In this document: positions 17,275-26,307 of the stretch, in pieces
Numbering within the stretch: position 1 is the stretch's first letter
Layout of the letters: every line of letters starts with the position of its first letter
Source of the DNA: DLAJ01 sp964655525
Lineage (GTDB): Bacteria > Bacillota > Clostridia > Lachnospirales > Lachnospiraceae
Direction of reading: 5' to 3'
DNA length: 64,000 nt
NCBI GenBank assembly: GCA_964655525.1
Contig: CAZZNE010000008.1
Coordinates: forward strand, 56,755-120,754
Program-made: the position numbers and the translations under genes
The notes under the pieces: generated by a model
The model's database searches: none
Told to the model about the DNA's origin: nothing
The model's input: only the letters and a program-made list of their open reading frames with translations

Positions 17275-20200
17275 TTAATCCTCATAAAGCGATCTCATGC
17301 GCGAAAGCACCTGCTCGCAGACATCCATTAAGCGGCTCTCATCCTTCTCGACGATCCCGATCTTCGGATAGGTGTGGACAAACGCCGGAACGCCCTTTGT
17401 CTCGAATTTCAGCGCCCCATCAAATGAGGAAATAAATTCCGGCAGCTTCACGACATTGACCGGCGCCTGCGGCAGCATGGTGATGCGCAGCCTGCCCGCC
17501 TCGCCTTTCAGCTCGGTGATGTAAAGCCTGTGCGCCGACGTGCGGATGAGTGAAATGCGCATGAGATTCTGTGCGGATTTTGGCACCTTCCCGAAACGAT
17601 CGCGCAGTTCATCCCGCATATCCTCCGCCTGCTCCTCACTCTCTATCGCTGCGATCCGCTTATAAATATCCAGCTTCTGTATCTCGTTCACAATATAGGA
17701 CGGCGGGATATAAGCGTCCACATCGAGATCGACCGTCGTCTGAAAATCAGCGCGTTCGCCCTCCCCTTTCAGCCGTTTGACCGCCTCGCCCAGCATTTTA
17801 CAGTAGAGATCATAACCGACCGCCTCCATGTGTCCGTGCTGTTCCGCGCCAAGCAGATTTCCCGCGCCGCGGATCTCCAGATCGCGCATGGCAATCTTAA
17901 TGCCGCTTCCCAACTCCGTAAACTCACGGATCGCCTGTAAGCGCTTCTCCGCAACCTCTTTTAACAGCTTATCCCTCCGGTACATCAGAAACGCATACGC
18001 AGTACGGTTTGACCTCCCCACACGCCCCCGGAGCTGATAAAGCTGCGCCAAGCCCATCGTGTCGGAATCATGGATGATCATCGTATTGACATTGGAAATA
18101 TCCATTCCCGTTTCAATGATCGTCGTGGAAACAAGCACGTCAATCTCGCCGTTAATGAAATCAAACATGATGCGCTCTAAGTCCGTCTCACGCATCTGCC
18201 CGTGCGCATAGGCGATATTCGCCTCCGGTACGAGCGCCTTTAGCATATCGGTAATATCGGCAATGTTGTGCACACGGTTATAGACATAATACACCTGACC
18301 GCCTCTGGAGAGCTCCCTCACGATTGCCTCCCGCACCATCTCCTCATTATATTCCATGACATACGTCTGAATCGGAAGACGCTCGTTCGGCGCTTCCTCC
18401 AACACGCTCATATCGCGGATGCCGATCAGGCTCATATGCATCGTGCGTGGGATCGGTGTCGCCGTCAGCGTCATAACATCCACCGTGTTTTTCAGTTTTT
18501 TGATCTTTTCCTTATGCGTGACGCCGAAACGCTGCTCCTCATCCACGATCAGCAGACCCAAGTCTTTAAACTGCACGTCGGCGGAAAGTACTCTGTGCGT
18601 CCCGATCACAATGTCCGCCATACCGGTCCGAAGCGCTTCGATCGTTTTCTTCTGCTGCGCCGCGGAGCGAAAGCGGGAAAGCAGCTCGATCCGCACCGGA
18701 AATTCCTTCATGCGCTGCACGAATGTATTGTAATGCTGCTGCGCCAAAATTGTCGTCGGCACGAGATACACCACCTGCTTATTTTCCTGTACCGCCTTAA
18801 ACGCCGCACGGATAGCGATCTCCGTTTTGCCGTATCCGACGTCCCCACAGATCAGGCGATCCATGATCTTGTGGCTCTCCATATCTTTTTTTACCGCTTC
18901 GATCGCATCTAACTGATCCTGCGTCTCCTCATACGGAAACAGCTCCTCAAACTCCCTCTGCCATACCGTATCCGCGCTGTAGACATAACCGTCTTTCTGC
19001 TGCCGCTCGGCATACAGCTCCACAAGATCCTGCGCGACCTGTGCGACCGCGCCGCGTACGCGGCTCTTTGTCCGCTCCCATTCCGTTGTTCCGAGCTTAT
19101 TGAGCTTCGGCACCTTTGCCGCGTCACCCGACGCATATTTTTGGATCGCGTCTAAGCCCGTCGCCAGCACATAAAGGATTCCGCCCCCGCCGTACTCGAT
19201 CTTCATGTAGTCCTTTGTGACCTTATCCATCTCGATCTTTTCAATACCACGATAAATACCGAGTCCGTGATTTTCATGTACAACATAATCGCCCGCTTTT
19301 AAGTCCGAAAAGCTCCTGATCTTCTGACCGTCATACGCCTTTTTATATCGTTTTTTCGTCTTATGCACCGTAAAAATATCATTTTCCGAAAGCACGACAA
19401 ACTGCAGCTCCGGATATTCAAAGCCTCTGCGCACCGTGCCGCTGACACTCGCGATCTCCCCGCGCTTTAACTCTTTTTGCAGATCCTCCGTATACCATGC
19501 GTTTAATTCCCGCTCCCGTAAGTCCTCGGCAAGGCGCTTTGCCCTTGTTCTCGATGTCGAAAAAAGCATAACGCGGAAGCCCTTTTTATGGTACTGCTCC
19601 AATTCTTTTACAAGCGTTTCAAAACTATTATTATAAGAAGCAACGCCCCGCACCGTAACGGAAAATTTGTGCAGGAACTTAACCGGCACATTCTTAAATT
19701 CCATCGTGGAAAGCGCCACGACGCCATAACCCGATACTTTTGCAAATATTTCCTCCACGGACGTTAAGATATTCATCTGCTGCGGCAGAAGATAGCCTTT
19801 CTCGGCACGGTGCATCATGCTCTCCCGAAACTCCAGTTCCACCGCATCCGCATGCTCCTTGATTCTTGCCGGCTCATCTAAGACGAGCATCAGCTTTTTT
19901 TTGTCAAAAAGCTCCAGCACGCTCACCGCCTCGGGATAAAAATAGCGGATATAGCTTTCCATGTTAAGAAAGCCCGCCGCGTCCACCGCCGCCGACTCCG
20001 TGAGCAGCTCCGTCAGCTCCTGCATCATCACGCGGATGCGGTGCGCTTCTTCCGTTTGAAAGCCGTCCCGAAAACGCGCCTCCACCTCATCCGCTTCCCG
20101 CTTCATCCGCTCCATGCCCTGCGTGATACGCTCCGGTGTCAGAATCATTTCCGCCGCCGGGTAAATGCGGATTTCCTTCAGGCCCTCAAGGGAACGCTGG

Positions 20201-20820
20201 CTTAAAATATCAAAGCTTCGTACCGACTCTACCTCCTCGCCCCACAATTCGATCCGGTACGGATTTTCCTCTGTTAAGTCAAATACATCAATGATACCGC
20301 CGCGGATGCTAAACTGCCCCGGCGCTTCTACCTGCGGAGTTTTTTCATATCCCATGGAGACCAGCCGCCCGGAAAGCGCGCCGGTATCGACCATGCCGCC
20401 CTCTTCAATTATGACAATACTGTCATACAAAATTTCAGGCGGCATCTGCGGTGTCATTAAACTGTCGAACGTCGTGACAACCGTGACAGCTCCACCCTGT
20501 AAAATGCTTCTCAGACAGCGCACACGCTGACTGACAAGCTCATTGCCGTGCACATCCGCCTGATAAAATATCAAATCCTTTGCCGGATAGTACATGACAT
20601 TCTTGTCATAAAGAGCCACGTCCTCACAGATTTCTTTCGCACGAAGGTCGCTATAGGTCGCAATAATCTTTAAGGGAATTTCCTCTCCCAGACCATAGAC
20701 CAGATGCAGCTTCTGGGAATCCACGCAGCCGATCACGGACACACTCTCCCCGTTACGGATCGCCTTTTGCATCTCCTCATATTCACCAAGCTCTCTGATC
20801 GGAGCCGTCAACATATTCAT
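17275..20820 (-). CDS. mfd: Transcription-repair coupling factor
   Basis: 1181 residues, full length. Removes RNA polymerase stalled at DNA damage and recruits UvrA. The order is: UvrB-homology region (residues ~1-330), RNA-polymerase-interaction domain (~500-580, around the VHENHGLGIYRGIEK motif), then SF2 translocase with Walker A GDVGYGKTE, DEEQRFGV, TATPIPRT and GRVGRSNR, and the C-terminal TRCF domain. AGGGATTACT precedes the ATG. It lies downstream of pth with a 125-base gap holding a hairpin terminator. Confidence 0.98.
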   Translation of the reverse strand: MNMLTAPIRELGEYEEMQKAIRNGESVSVIGCVDSQKLHLVYGLGEEIPLKIIATYSDLRAKEICEDVALYDKNVMYYPAKDLIFYQADVHGNELVSQRVRCLRSILQGGAVTVVTTFDSLMTPQMPPEILYDSIVIIEEGGMVDTGALSGRLVSMGYEKTPQVEAPGQFSIRGGIIDVFDLTEENPYRIELWGEEVESVRSFDILSQRSLEGLKEIRIYPAAEMILTPERITQGMERMKREADEVEARFRDGFQTEEAHRIRVMMQELTELLTESAAVDAAGFLNMESYIRYFYPEAVSVLELFDKKKLMLVLDEPARIKEHADAVELEFRESMMHRAEKGYLLPQQMNILTSVEEIFAKVSGYGVVALSTMEFKNVPVKFLHKFSVTVRGVASYNNSFETLVKELEQYHKKGFRVMLFSTSRTRAKRLAEDLRERELNAWYTEDLQKELKRGEIASVSGTVRRGFEYPELQFVVLSENDIFTVHKTKKRYKKAYDGQKIRSFSDLKAGDYVVHENHGLGIYRGIEKIEMDKVTKDYMKIEYGGGGILYVLATGLDAIQKYASGDAAKVPKLNKLGTTEWERTKSRVRGAVAQVAQDLVELYAERQQKDGYVYSADTVWQREFEELFPYEETQDQLDAIEAVKKDMESHKIMDRLICGDVGYGKTEIAIRAAFKAVQENKQVVYLVPTTILAQQHYNTFVQRMKEFPVRIELLSRFRSAAQQKKTIEALRTGMADIVIGTHRVLSADVQFKDLGLLIVDEEQRFGVTHKEKIKKLKNTVDVMTLTATPIPRTMHMSLIGIRDMSVLEEAPNERLPIQTYVMEYNEEMVREAIVRELSRGGQVYYVYNRVHNIADITDMLKALVPEANIAYAHGQMRETDLERIMFDFINGEIDVLVSTTIIETGMDISNVNTMIIHDSDTMGLAQLYQLRGRVGRSNRTAYAFLMYRRDKLLKEVAEKRLQAIREFTELGSGIKIAMRDLEIRGAGNLLGAEQHGHMEAVGYDLYCKMLGEAVKRLKGEGERADFQTTVDLDVDAYIPPSYIVNEIQKLDIYKRIAAIESEEQAEDMRDELRDRFGKVPKSAQNLMRISLIRTSAHRLYITELKGEAGRLRITMLPQAPVNVVKLPEFISSFDGALKFETKGVPAFVHTYPKIGIVEKDESRLMDVCEQVLSRMRSLYED

Positions 20821-20900
20821 AGTAATCCCTCATTCTTACTCAGCCCGCAAACTTGTTCGTTTTACGGACTTGTTCCCTTTCATTTCCTTCCCAAACCCCA

Positions 20901-20925
20901 AAAAGAATCGCGAAGCGATTCTTTT
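20901..20925 (-). terminator. Hairpin terminator after pth
   Basis: A perfect 11-base stem (AAAAGAATCGC/GCGATTCTTTT) with a three-base loop sits 20 bases after the pth stop and ends in TTTT on the minus strand. Confidence 0.7.
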
Positions 20926-20945
20926 GTGTGAAGTTTTAGAATTTC

Positions 20946-21548
20946 TTAGTCTGCGTCTTTTGCAGGCTTAGAAATTCTCTTCACACTTCCGTTGAACAGA
21001 TTCATTGTCTGATCCGCCCCGTCACACAGAACGGATACCGCCGCTTCCTTTGCAAGCATGATACTTTCCTTCATCTTTTCACGATCCTCCCCGCAAAAGC
21101 CGCCAAGCACATGGTTGACCAGATCACCGCCTTTCGGCTTATCGCCGACGCCGATCTTGATCCGCATAAATTCATCATGTCCCAAATGAGCCAATATGCT
21201 CTTGATCCCATTATGTCCCCCCGCGCTTCCTTTCTTGCGGATGCGCAGCTTACCGACATCTAAGCTGATGTCGTCATAGATCACGAGCAGTTCCTCCCGT
21301 TCGTCCGCTTTATAATAATCAAGCAGCGCGCGAACACTCTCGCCGCTCAAATTCATATAAGTCTGCGGCTTGGCAAGCAAGACCTTTTTTCCGTCGATCA
21401 TACCTTTTCCGATCAGCGCTTTGTGCTTTTTTTCCGTGACATTGATCCGGTATGCTTCCGCAAGCGCGTCAATCACACAAAAGCCTACGTTATGGCGCGT
21501 ATGTTCATATTCTTTCCCCGGATTTCCCAAGCCGACAATGATATACAT
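20946..21548 (-). CDS. pth: Peptidyl-tRNA hydrolase
   Basis: 200 residues. Cleaves peptidyl-tRNA released from stalled ribosomes. The family signature VGLGNPGKEYEHTRHNVG includes the catalytic His, and KPQTYMNLSGESV, YDDISLDVGKLR and GGHNGIKSI follow in order. The ATG at 21548 is better spaced from GAGGG than the ATG two codons earlier. Located between spoVG and mfd, a common Firmicute arrangement. Confidence 0.97.
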   Translation of the reverse strand: MYIIVGLGNPGKEYEHTRHNVGFCVIDALAEAYRINVTEKKHKALIGKGMIDGKKVLLAKPQTYMNLSGESVRALLDYYKADEREELLVIYDDISLDVGKLRIRKKGSAGGHNGIKSILAHLGHDEFMRIKIGVGDKPKGGDLVNHVLGGFCGEDREKMKESIMLAKEAAVSVLCDGADQTMNLFNGSVKRISKPAKDAD

Positions 21549-21592
21549 TTCCATTCCCTCTTTTTTCTATAGATGCGTTCTTTTTTACCATA

Positions 21593-21625
21593 CCAAAAAC
21601 GGGGATGTTTCGCAACATCCCCGCC
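21593..21625 (-). terminator. Terminator after spoVG
   Basis: On the minus strand CGGGGATGTT/AACATCCCCG (21600-21623) forms a stable stem followed by TTTTTGG. Confidence 0.85.
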
Positions 21626-21643
21626 GTAAACTGCTATTCTTTT

Positions 21644-21916
21644 TTATTCCTCGTCGGGAATCAACAATGCCTGCTCATAGCGTTCCAAAATAATCCGCTG
21701 AATCTGATCCCGCGTATCAGAATTGATCGGATGCGCAATATCGCGGTATTCGCCGTCCGCCGCCTTCTTGCTCGGCATAGCGATAAACATTCCCTTTTCC
21801 CCTTCAATTACCTTGATGTCATGAATGACGAATTCGTTGTCGATCGTAATGGACACGATCGCCTTCATCTTTCCCTCTTTGGTAATCTTCCTGACACGAA
21901 CATCTGTAATGTTCAT
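21644..21916 (-). CDS. spoVG: SpoVG, RNA-binding regulatory protein
   Basis: 90 residues. A small RNA-binding regulator that in Bacillus and Staphylococcus affects septation, sporulation and virulence genes. MNITDVRVRKI and ITIDNEFVIHDIKVIEG followed by the GMFIAMPSKK loop are diagnostic. The start at 21916 follows AAAGGGGGA; an upstream ATG at 21940 would overlap that site. It may be read from the glgC-glgD transcript 60 bases upstream and ends at its own terminator. Confidence 0.96.
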   Translation of the reverse strand: MNITDVRVRKITKEGKMKAIVSITIDNEFVIHDIKVIEGEKGMFIAMPSKKAADGEYRDIAHPINSDTRDQIQRIILERYEQALLIPDEE

Positions 21917-21976
21917 TAGCAATCCCCCTTTGTTCCTCACCTAACATCGAAACAGTAACAGACTCCCCCAAGCTGC

Positions 21977-23095
21977 TTATAACACATATCTCTCACTGTT
22001 TTCAACAACAACCTTGATGCCGTCATCTCCCTTATAATAAGAGTTGGCTCTGATCGTATCATGCCCTTCCACAATACAATTCTCGATATGTGTATTATCC
22101 CCAATATACACATCATTGAGTATGATGGAATTTTTAATATAGCAGTTGTTGCCGATAAATACTTCCTTAAAGATGACCGAATCCTCCACCGTACCGTTGA
22201 TGATACTGCCGCTGGAGATCAGACTGTTCTTCACGCTCATGCCGACATTATATTTTGCCGGCGGAAGATCATCCACCTTGGAGTAAATATTGGGATATTC
22301 CCCGAAGAAATATTGGCGGATCTCCGGCTTTAAGAAATCCATATTCGTTCTGAAATAATCATCAACGCTTGCAATATTGCTCCAGTAATCCTTCGTCTTA
22401 TATCCGTAAATACGCTTGATGTTCTTATACCGGATCAGAATATCCCTGACGAAATCCATCCTCTCTTCCATCGCGGAGCGCTCGATCAGTTCTATGAGCT
22501 GGCGCCTTCTGATAATGTAGATGCCGCAGGAGATCGTATTGGATTTTGCCATCAGCGGCTTCTCCTCAAATTCCTCGATCCGGCTGTCCTCATTCATTTT
22601 GACCGTTCCGAAACGTTCTACGTTCGTGCCCTCCGGCATATCCTTTACCACAACCGTGATATCCGCTTTTTTCTCTATATGGTATTCCAGCACCTTATTG
22701 TAATCCATCTTATATACACAATCGCCGGATGTGATAACAACATAAGGCTCATGCGCATTTTTCAGATAAGAAAGGTTCTGCCAGATGGCATCCGCCGTAC
22801 CGCGGTACCAACTGCTGTTCTCGGATGTCACTGTCGGCGCAAACACGGACAGCCCGCCCTGTTTCCGTCCGAAGTCCCACCATTTTGAGGAACTTAAATG
22901 TTCATTCAGGCTTCTCGCATTATACTGCGTGAATACTGCAACTCTCTGAATGCCGGAATTCGTCATGTTGCTCAGCGCAAAGTCAATTCCGCGGTAACTT
23001 CCCGCAATCGGCATTGCCGAGATTGCACGCTTCTGTGTTAATTCCTTCATTCTGTGATTATTACCGCCCGCTAAAATAATTCCTATTGCTTTCAT
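21977..23095 (-). CDS. glgD: Glycogen biosynthesis protein GlgD
   Basis: 372 residues. Paralogue of ADP-glucose pyrophosphorylase that partners GlgC in a hetero-oligomer, with little catalysis of its own in Bacillaceae. The nucleotidyltransferase core (GIILAGGNNHRMKELTQKRA) and the C-terminal left-handed beta-helix (residues ~280-360) are present, but the GGxGxRL-type motif is altered to GGNNHRM, which fits the non-catalytic subunit. It starts two bases after glgC ends. Confidence 0.93.
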   Translation of the reverse strand: MKAIGIILAGGNNHRMKELTQKRAISAMPIAGSYRGIDFALSNMTNSGIQRVAVFTQYNARSLNEHLSSSKWWDFGRKQGGLSVFAPTVTSENSSWYRGTADAIWQNLSYLKNAHEPYVVITSGDCVYKMDYNKVLEYHIEKKADITVVVKDMPEGTNVERFGTVKMNEDSRIEEFEEKPLMAKSNTISCGIYIIRRRQLIELIERSAMEERMDFVRDILIRYKNIKRIYGYKTKDYWSNIASVDDYFRTNMDFLKPEIRQYFFGEYPNIYSKVDDLPPAKYNVGMSVKNSLISSGSIINGTVEDSVIFKEVFIGNNCYIKNSIILNDVYIGDNTHIENCIVEGHDTIRANSYYKGDDGIKVVVENSERYVL

Positions 23096-23097
23096 AT

Positions 23098-24366
23098 TCA
23101 GTCACCTGCCTTAATCAGAGATTTACCGCTTGCAAGAACGCCGTTCGGATAATCTTCCTTATCTGTTACGCCCGCAATTACCGTATTCTTTCCTACGCTG
23201 ACGTCATCCGGTACGACCGACCTCTCGCCGATCGTCGTAATCCCGTGGTTGTAGATATGCGGCATCGTATCATTTTCAGCCTCTTCGCCGACACCGAGCT
23301 TCACACGGTTGCCGACAACAACATTCTCGGCAATGATGCCCTTATTCACCTCGCAGCCTTCGCCGATCACCGTATCATTCATGATAATGGAGTCACGCAC
23401 AACCGTATCCTTGCCAATCTTCACGCCGCAGCCGATGACGGAATTGTATACTCTTCCGTAAACCTCAGTACCTTCGCCGATCAGGCTTCGCTCTGCAACG
23501 CTTTCGCCCGAAATATACTGCGGTGAGAGCTGATTGCTCTTTGTATAGATCTTCCAATACTCCTCGTAAAGGTTGAACTCCGGAACAATATCGATCAGCT
23601 CCATGTTCGCCTCCCAATAGGAATTCAGGGTTCCGACATCCTTCCAGTAACCGTTAAACTCATAGGCATACAACGGCGCACCCTTCTCATGGCAGTACGG
23701 AATGACATGCTTTCCGAAATCAAGTGCCGGCTGTTCCGCCTTGGCAATGAGCGCTTCCCGAAGCGTCTTCCAGTTAAAGATATAAATACCCATGGACGCA
23801 AGATTACTGCGCGGATTCTCCGGTTTCTCCTCAAAGTCAACGATCTTGCGGTTTTCGTCCGTAATAACAATACCGAAACGCTTTGCCTCCTCCATCGGAA
23901 CAGGCATCGCAGCAATTGTTACCTCCGCGCCGTTCTTCTTATGGAAGTCAAGCATCACCTCATAATCCATTTTGTAAATATGGTCGCCTGAAAGGATGAG
24001 CACATACTCGGGATTGTAAGTCTCCATGTAATCAAGGTTCTGGTAAATCGCATTCGCCGTTCCGGTATACCACTCCGTATTCGTACTTTTCTCATAGGGA
24101 GGAAGCACCGTCACACCGCCGATATTTCTGTCTAAATCCCACGGAATACCGATACCGATATGCGTATTCAGCCTGAGCGGCTGATACTGCGTCAATACAC
24201 CCACCGTATCAACGCCCGAATTAATGCAGTTGCTCAGCGGAAAATCGATGATCCTGTACTTCCCACCGAAAGAAACTGCCGGTTTCGCCACTTTTGCGGT
24301 CAATACCCCCAATCTGCTGCCCTGACCACCTGCAAGCAGCATGGCAATCATTTCCTTCTTAATCAT
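23098..24366 (-). CDS. glgC: Glucose-1-phosphate adenylyltransferase
   Basis: 422 residues. Makes ADP-glucose, the committed step of glycogen synthesis. The pyrophosphorylase motif LAGGQGSRLGVLTAKVAKPA, the sugar-binding GMGIYIFNW-like stretch and the VGTLNSYWEAN motif are intact, with a C-terminal hexapeptide-repeat helix. AACGAGGTGATGTC precedes the ATG. A consensus promoter lies at 24419-24447. Other glg genes (synthase, branching enzyme) are not within this window. Confidence 0.96.
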   Translation of the reverse strand: MIKKEMIAMLLAGGQGSRLGVLTAKVAKPAVSFGGKYRIIDFPLSNCINSGVDTVGVLTQYQPLRLNTHIGIGIPWDLDRNIGGVTVLPPYEKSTNTEWYTGTANAIYQNLDYMETYNPEYVLILSGDHIYKMDYEVMLDFHKKNGAEVTIAAMPVPMEEAKRFGIVITDENRKIVDFEEKPENPRSNLASMGIYIFNWKTLREALIAKAEQPALDFGKHVIPYCHEKGAPLYAYEFNGYWKDVGTLNSYWEANMELIDIVPEFNLYEEYWKIYTKSNQLSPQYISGESVAERSLIGEGTEVYGRVYNSVIGCGVKIGKDTVVRDSIIMNDTVIGEGCEVNKGIIAENVVVGNRVKLGVGEEAENDTMPHIYNHGITTIGERSVVPDDVSVGKNTVIAGVTDKEDYPNGVLASGKSLIKAGD

Positions 24367-24418
24367 GACATCACCTCGTTTTTATTAAATCTAGTAAAAT
24401 AGTACTGATATTGTTTCC

Positions 24419-24447
24419 ATTATAGCACACCCTTATCGGAAAGTGAA
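24419..24447 (-). promoter_or_regulatory. Promoter of glgC-glgD
   Basis: On the minus strand TTCACT (24442-24447), 17 bases, TATAAT (24419-24424). It lies 53 bases before the glgC start. Confidence 0.75.
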
Positions 24448-24580
24448 TATAATTTACAAAAAACTGCTCTTTTTTTCAAAAAAATTGTGAACATTTTTGA
24501 CATGTTCCGTTTTTTTTCTATTTTTTATTATGCAATTTTTCGTTTTGGAATATCTATTTGTGTTTTTTCCTTAATAGATA

Positions 24581-24586
24581 TATAAT
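24581..24586 (+). promoter_or_regulatory. Minus-10 element for murC
   Basis: A perfect TATAAT sits 46 bases upstream of murC in an AT-rich stretch. No clear minus-35 hexamer is visible at the usual distance. Confidence 0.55.
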
Positions 24587-24631
24587 AGCCACAGAATCTA
24601 CTTATTATTATTTACGATAGGAAGTGCATTC

Positions 24632-26011
24632 ATGTATCAAATTGATTTTCAAACTCCCATTCATATTCATTTTATAGGTATCGGCGGTATCAGCATGAGC
24701 GGACTTGCCGAGCTTCTGCTTGCCAAAGGTTTTCACGTATCCGGCTCGGATTCCAAAGCCTCTGCGCTCACCGATAAACTGGCAGAAAAAGGCGCCGTCA
24801 TCCGCATCGGACAGTGCGCGGCAAATCTTTCCCCCGCACCGGAGCTTGTTGTGTATACCGCGGCAATCCATGAAGATAACCCCGAATTTGCGGCGGCAAA
24901 GGAAGCAGGACTTCCCATGCTGACGCGCGCGCAGCTGCTTGGACAGATCATGAAATGCTATTCCGCTTCCATCGCTGTCAGCGGCACGCACGGCAAGACA
25001 ACAACGACATCCATGATCTCGTCCATCCTGCTGCATGCAGATACCGATCCTACCATTTCCATCGGGGGCATCTTAAAAGAGACCGGCTCGAATTTCCGCA
25101 TCGGTCATTCCGATATTTTTGTGACCGAAGCATGTGAATATACCAACAGTTTTTTAAGTTTTTTCCCGCGTATTGGCATTATCCTCAATGTGGAGGAGGA
25201 TCATATGGACTTTTTCCATGACATCGAAGAGATCCGCGACTCCTTCCACCGTTTCGCGTCCCTTCTGCCCTCTGACGGCGTATTGATCATCCATGCCGCC
25301 ATACCCGGTTATGAGGAACTGACGCAGGGACTTTCCTGCCAGGTCGTCACGTTCGGCGGCGATGCATCCTGTGATTATTCCTACCGTGCGCTTTCCTACG
25401 ATGAATACGGGCATGCCTCCTATACGCTTGTCCGCAAAGATCGGGCGGAGCTTCCCATTACCCTGCATGTTCCCGGCGAGCATAATGTCTTAAATTCTCT
25501 CGCCGCGCTCGCGCTTGCCGATGTGCTCGGCATTTCCGATGAGACCGCTTCACAGGCTCTCTGTGACTTTTCCGGAACAAGCCGCCGCTTTGAATACAAG
25601 GGTATCGTAAACGGCGTTACTATAATAGATGATTATGCACATCATCCGACAGAAATTACTGCAACGCTGCGCGCCGCGGCGCATTATCCGCACAAGCGGC
25701 TTTGGTGCATTTTCCAGCCCCATACCTACACACGCACCAAAACATTCTTAAAAGAATTTGCGCAGGCGCTCTCCCTTGCCGATCATGTCATCCTCGCGGA
25801 TATTTTTCCCGCCCGTGAGACAGACTCCCTCGGAATCAGCTCTGAAACGCTCCGGGAAGAACTGCTGGCGCTTCATGCGTCCTGCGACTGCCCGGGAGAT
25901 TTTTCAAAAATCGCACAGTTCGTCCGAGAAAATTGCATAAACGGAGATTTGTTGATAACTATGGGTGCCGGAGATGTTGTAAAAATCGGCGAAATGCTCT
26001 TAAAAAATTAA
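24632..26011 (+). CDS. murC: UDP-N-acetylmuramate--L-alanine ligase
   Basis: 459 residues. Adds L-Ala to UDP-MurNAc in peptidoglycan precursor synthesis. The Mur ligase order is present: N-terminal UDP-binding FIGIGGISMSGLAELLL, ATP loop SGTHGKTTTTSMI, the EACEYTNSFL central motif, and the C-terminal DDYAHHPTEI motif. AGGAAGTG precedes the ATG. The gene is monocistronic by context, with a divergent promoter region shared with glgC. Confidence 0.97.
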   Translation: MYQIDFQTPIHIHFIGIGGISMSGLAELLLAKGFHVSGSDSKASALTDKLAEKGAVIRIGQCAANLSPAPELVVYTAAIHEDNPEFAAAKEAGLPMLTRAQLLGQIMKCYSASIAVSGTHGKTTTTSMISSILLHADTDPTISIGGILKETGSNFRIGHSDIFVTEACEYTNSFLSFFPRIGIILNVEEDHMDFFHDIEEIRDSFHRFASLLPSDGVLIIHAAIPGYEELTQGLSCQVVTFGGDASCDYSYRALSYDEYGHASYTLVRKDRAELPITLHVPGEHNVLNSLAALALADVLGISDETASQALCDFSGTSRRFEYKGIVNGVTIIDDYAHHPTEITATLRAAAHYPHKRLWCIFQPHTYTRTKTFLKEFAQALSLADHVILADIFPARETDSLGISSETLREELLALHASCDCPGDFSKIAQFVRENCINGDLLITMGAGDVVKIGEMLLKN

Positions 26012-26135
26012 CCATCCACAATATCCACATTTTTTTCGGCAAAAACCGCCGCTAAAAGATGTGGATATTTTTTTCGCCTGCCCCACTGTCTTCGGACAAG
26101 CCCGGGCCTCATCCACATTATCCACATTTTTCACA
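26012..26135. promoter_or_regulatory. Cluster of DnaA-box-like 9-mers
   Basis: TTATCCACA at 26118-26126 matches the DnaA box exactly. One-mismatch copies are at 26021-26029 (ATATCCACA), 26060-26068 (reverse strand) and 26109-26117 (TCATCCACA); weaker ones are at 26012-26020 and 26127-26135. They lie upstream of the DnaD-like and DnaC-like genes. DnaA binding is inference. Confidence 0.5.
26020..26074 (+). terminator. Long-loop hairpin after murC, overlapping DnaA-box-like motifs
   Basis: AATATCCACAT (26020-26030) and ATGTGGATATT (26059-26069) are perfect inverted repeats followed by T residues. The loop is 28 bases and GC-rich. This may terminate murC. The arms also read as DnaA boxes. Confidence 0.55.
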
Positions 26136-26201
26136 TTCGGCAGGTTCTGAAAATGCCGTTTTTATTTCGTCAATTTGCCTGTTTCTATTTTTTCCGCACT
26201 G

Positions 26202-26210
26202 TGCTATACT
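26202..26210 (+). promoter_or_regulatory. Extended minus-10 promoter of dnaD-like gene
   Basis: TGCTATACT forms an extended minus-10 element about 98 bases before the DnaD-like start. No good minus-35 is visible, as is usual for extended minus-10 promoters. Confidence 0.5.
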
Positions 26211-26307
26211 ATGCTCGTTTCCAATGATCAAATGAATAAGAGCTTCCGGTGCAGGAGGCGCTGATGAAATCAGCGTTTCCCTATCATAATATAACGCAGG
26301 TGATACA

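Noticed and set aside
26012..26307. Possible replication origin at the DnaA-box cluster
   Set aside because: No dnaA, dnaN or AT-rich unwinding region nearby and only one perfect box; regulation of the operon is more likely.
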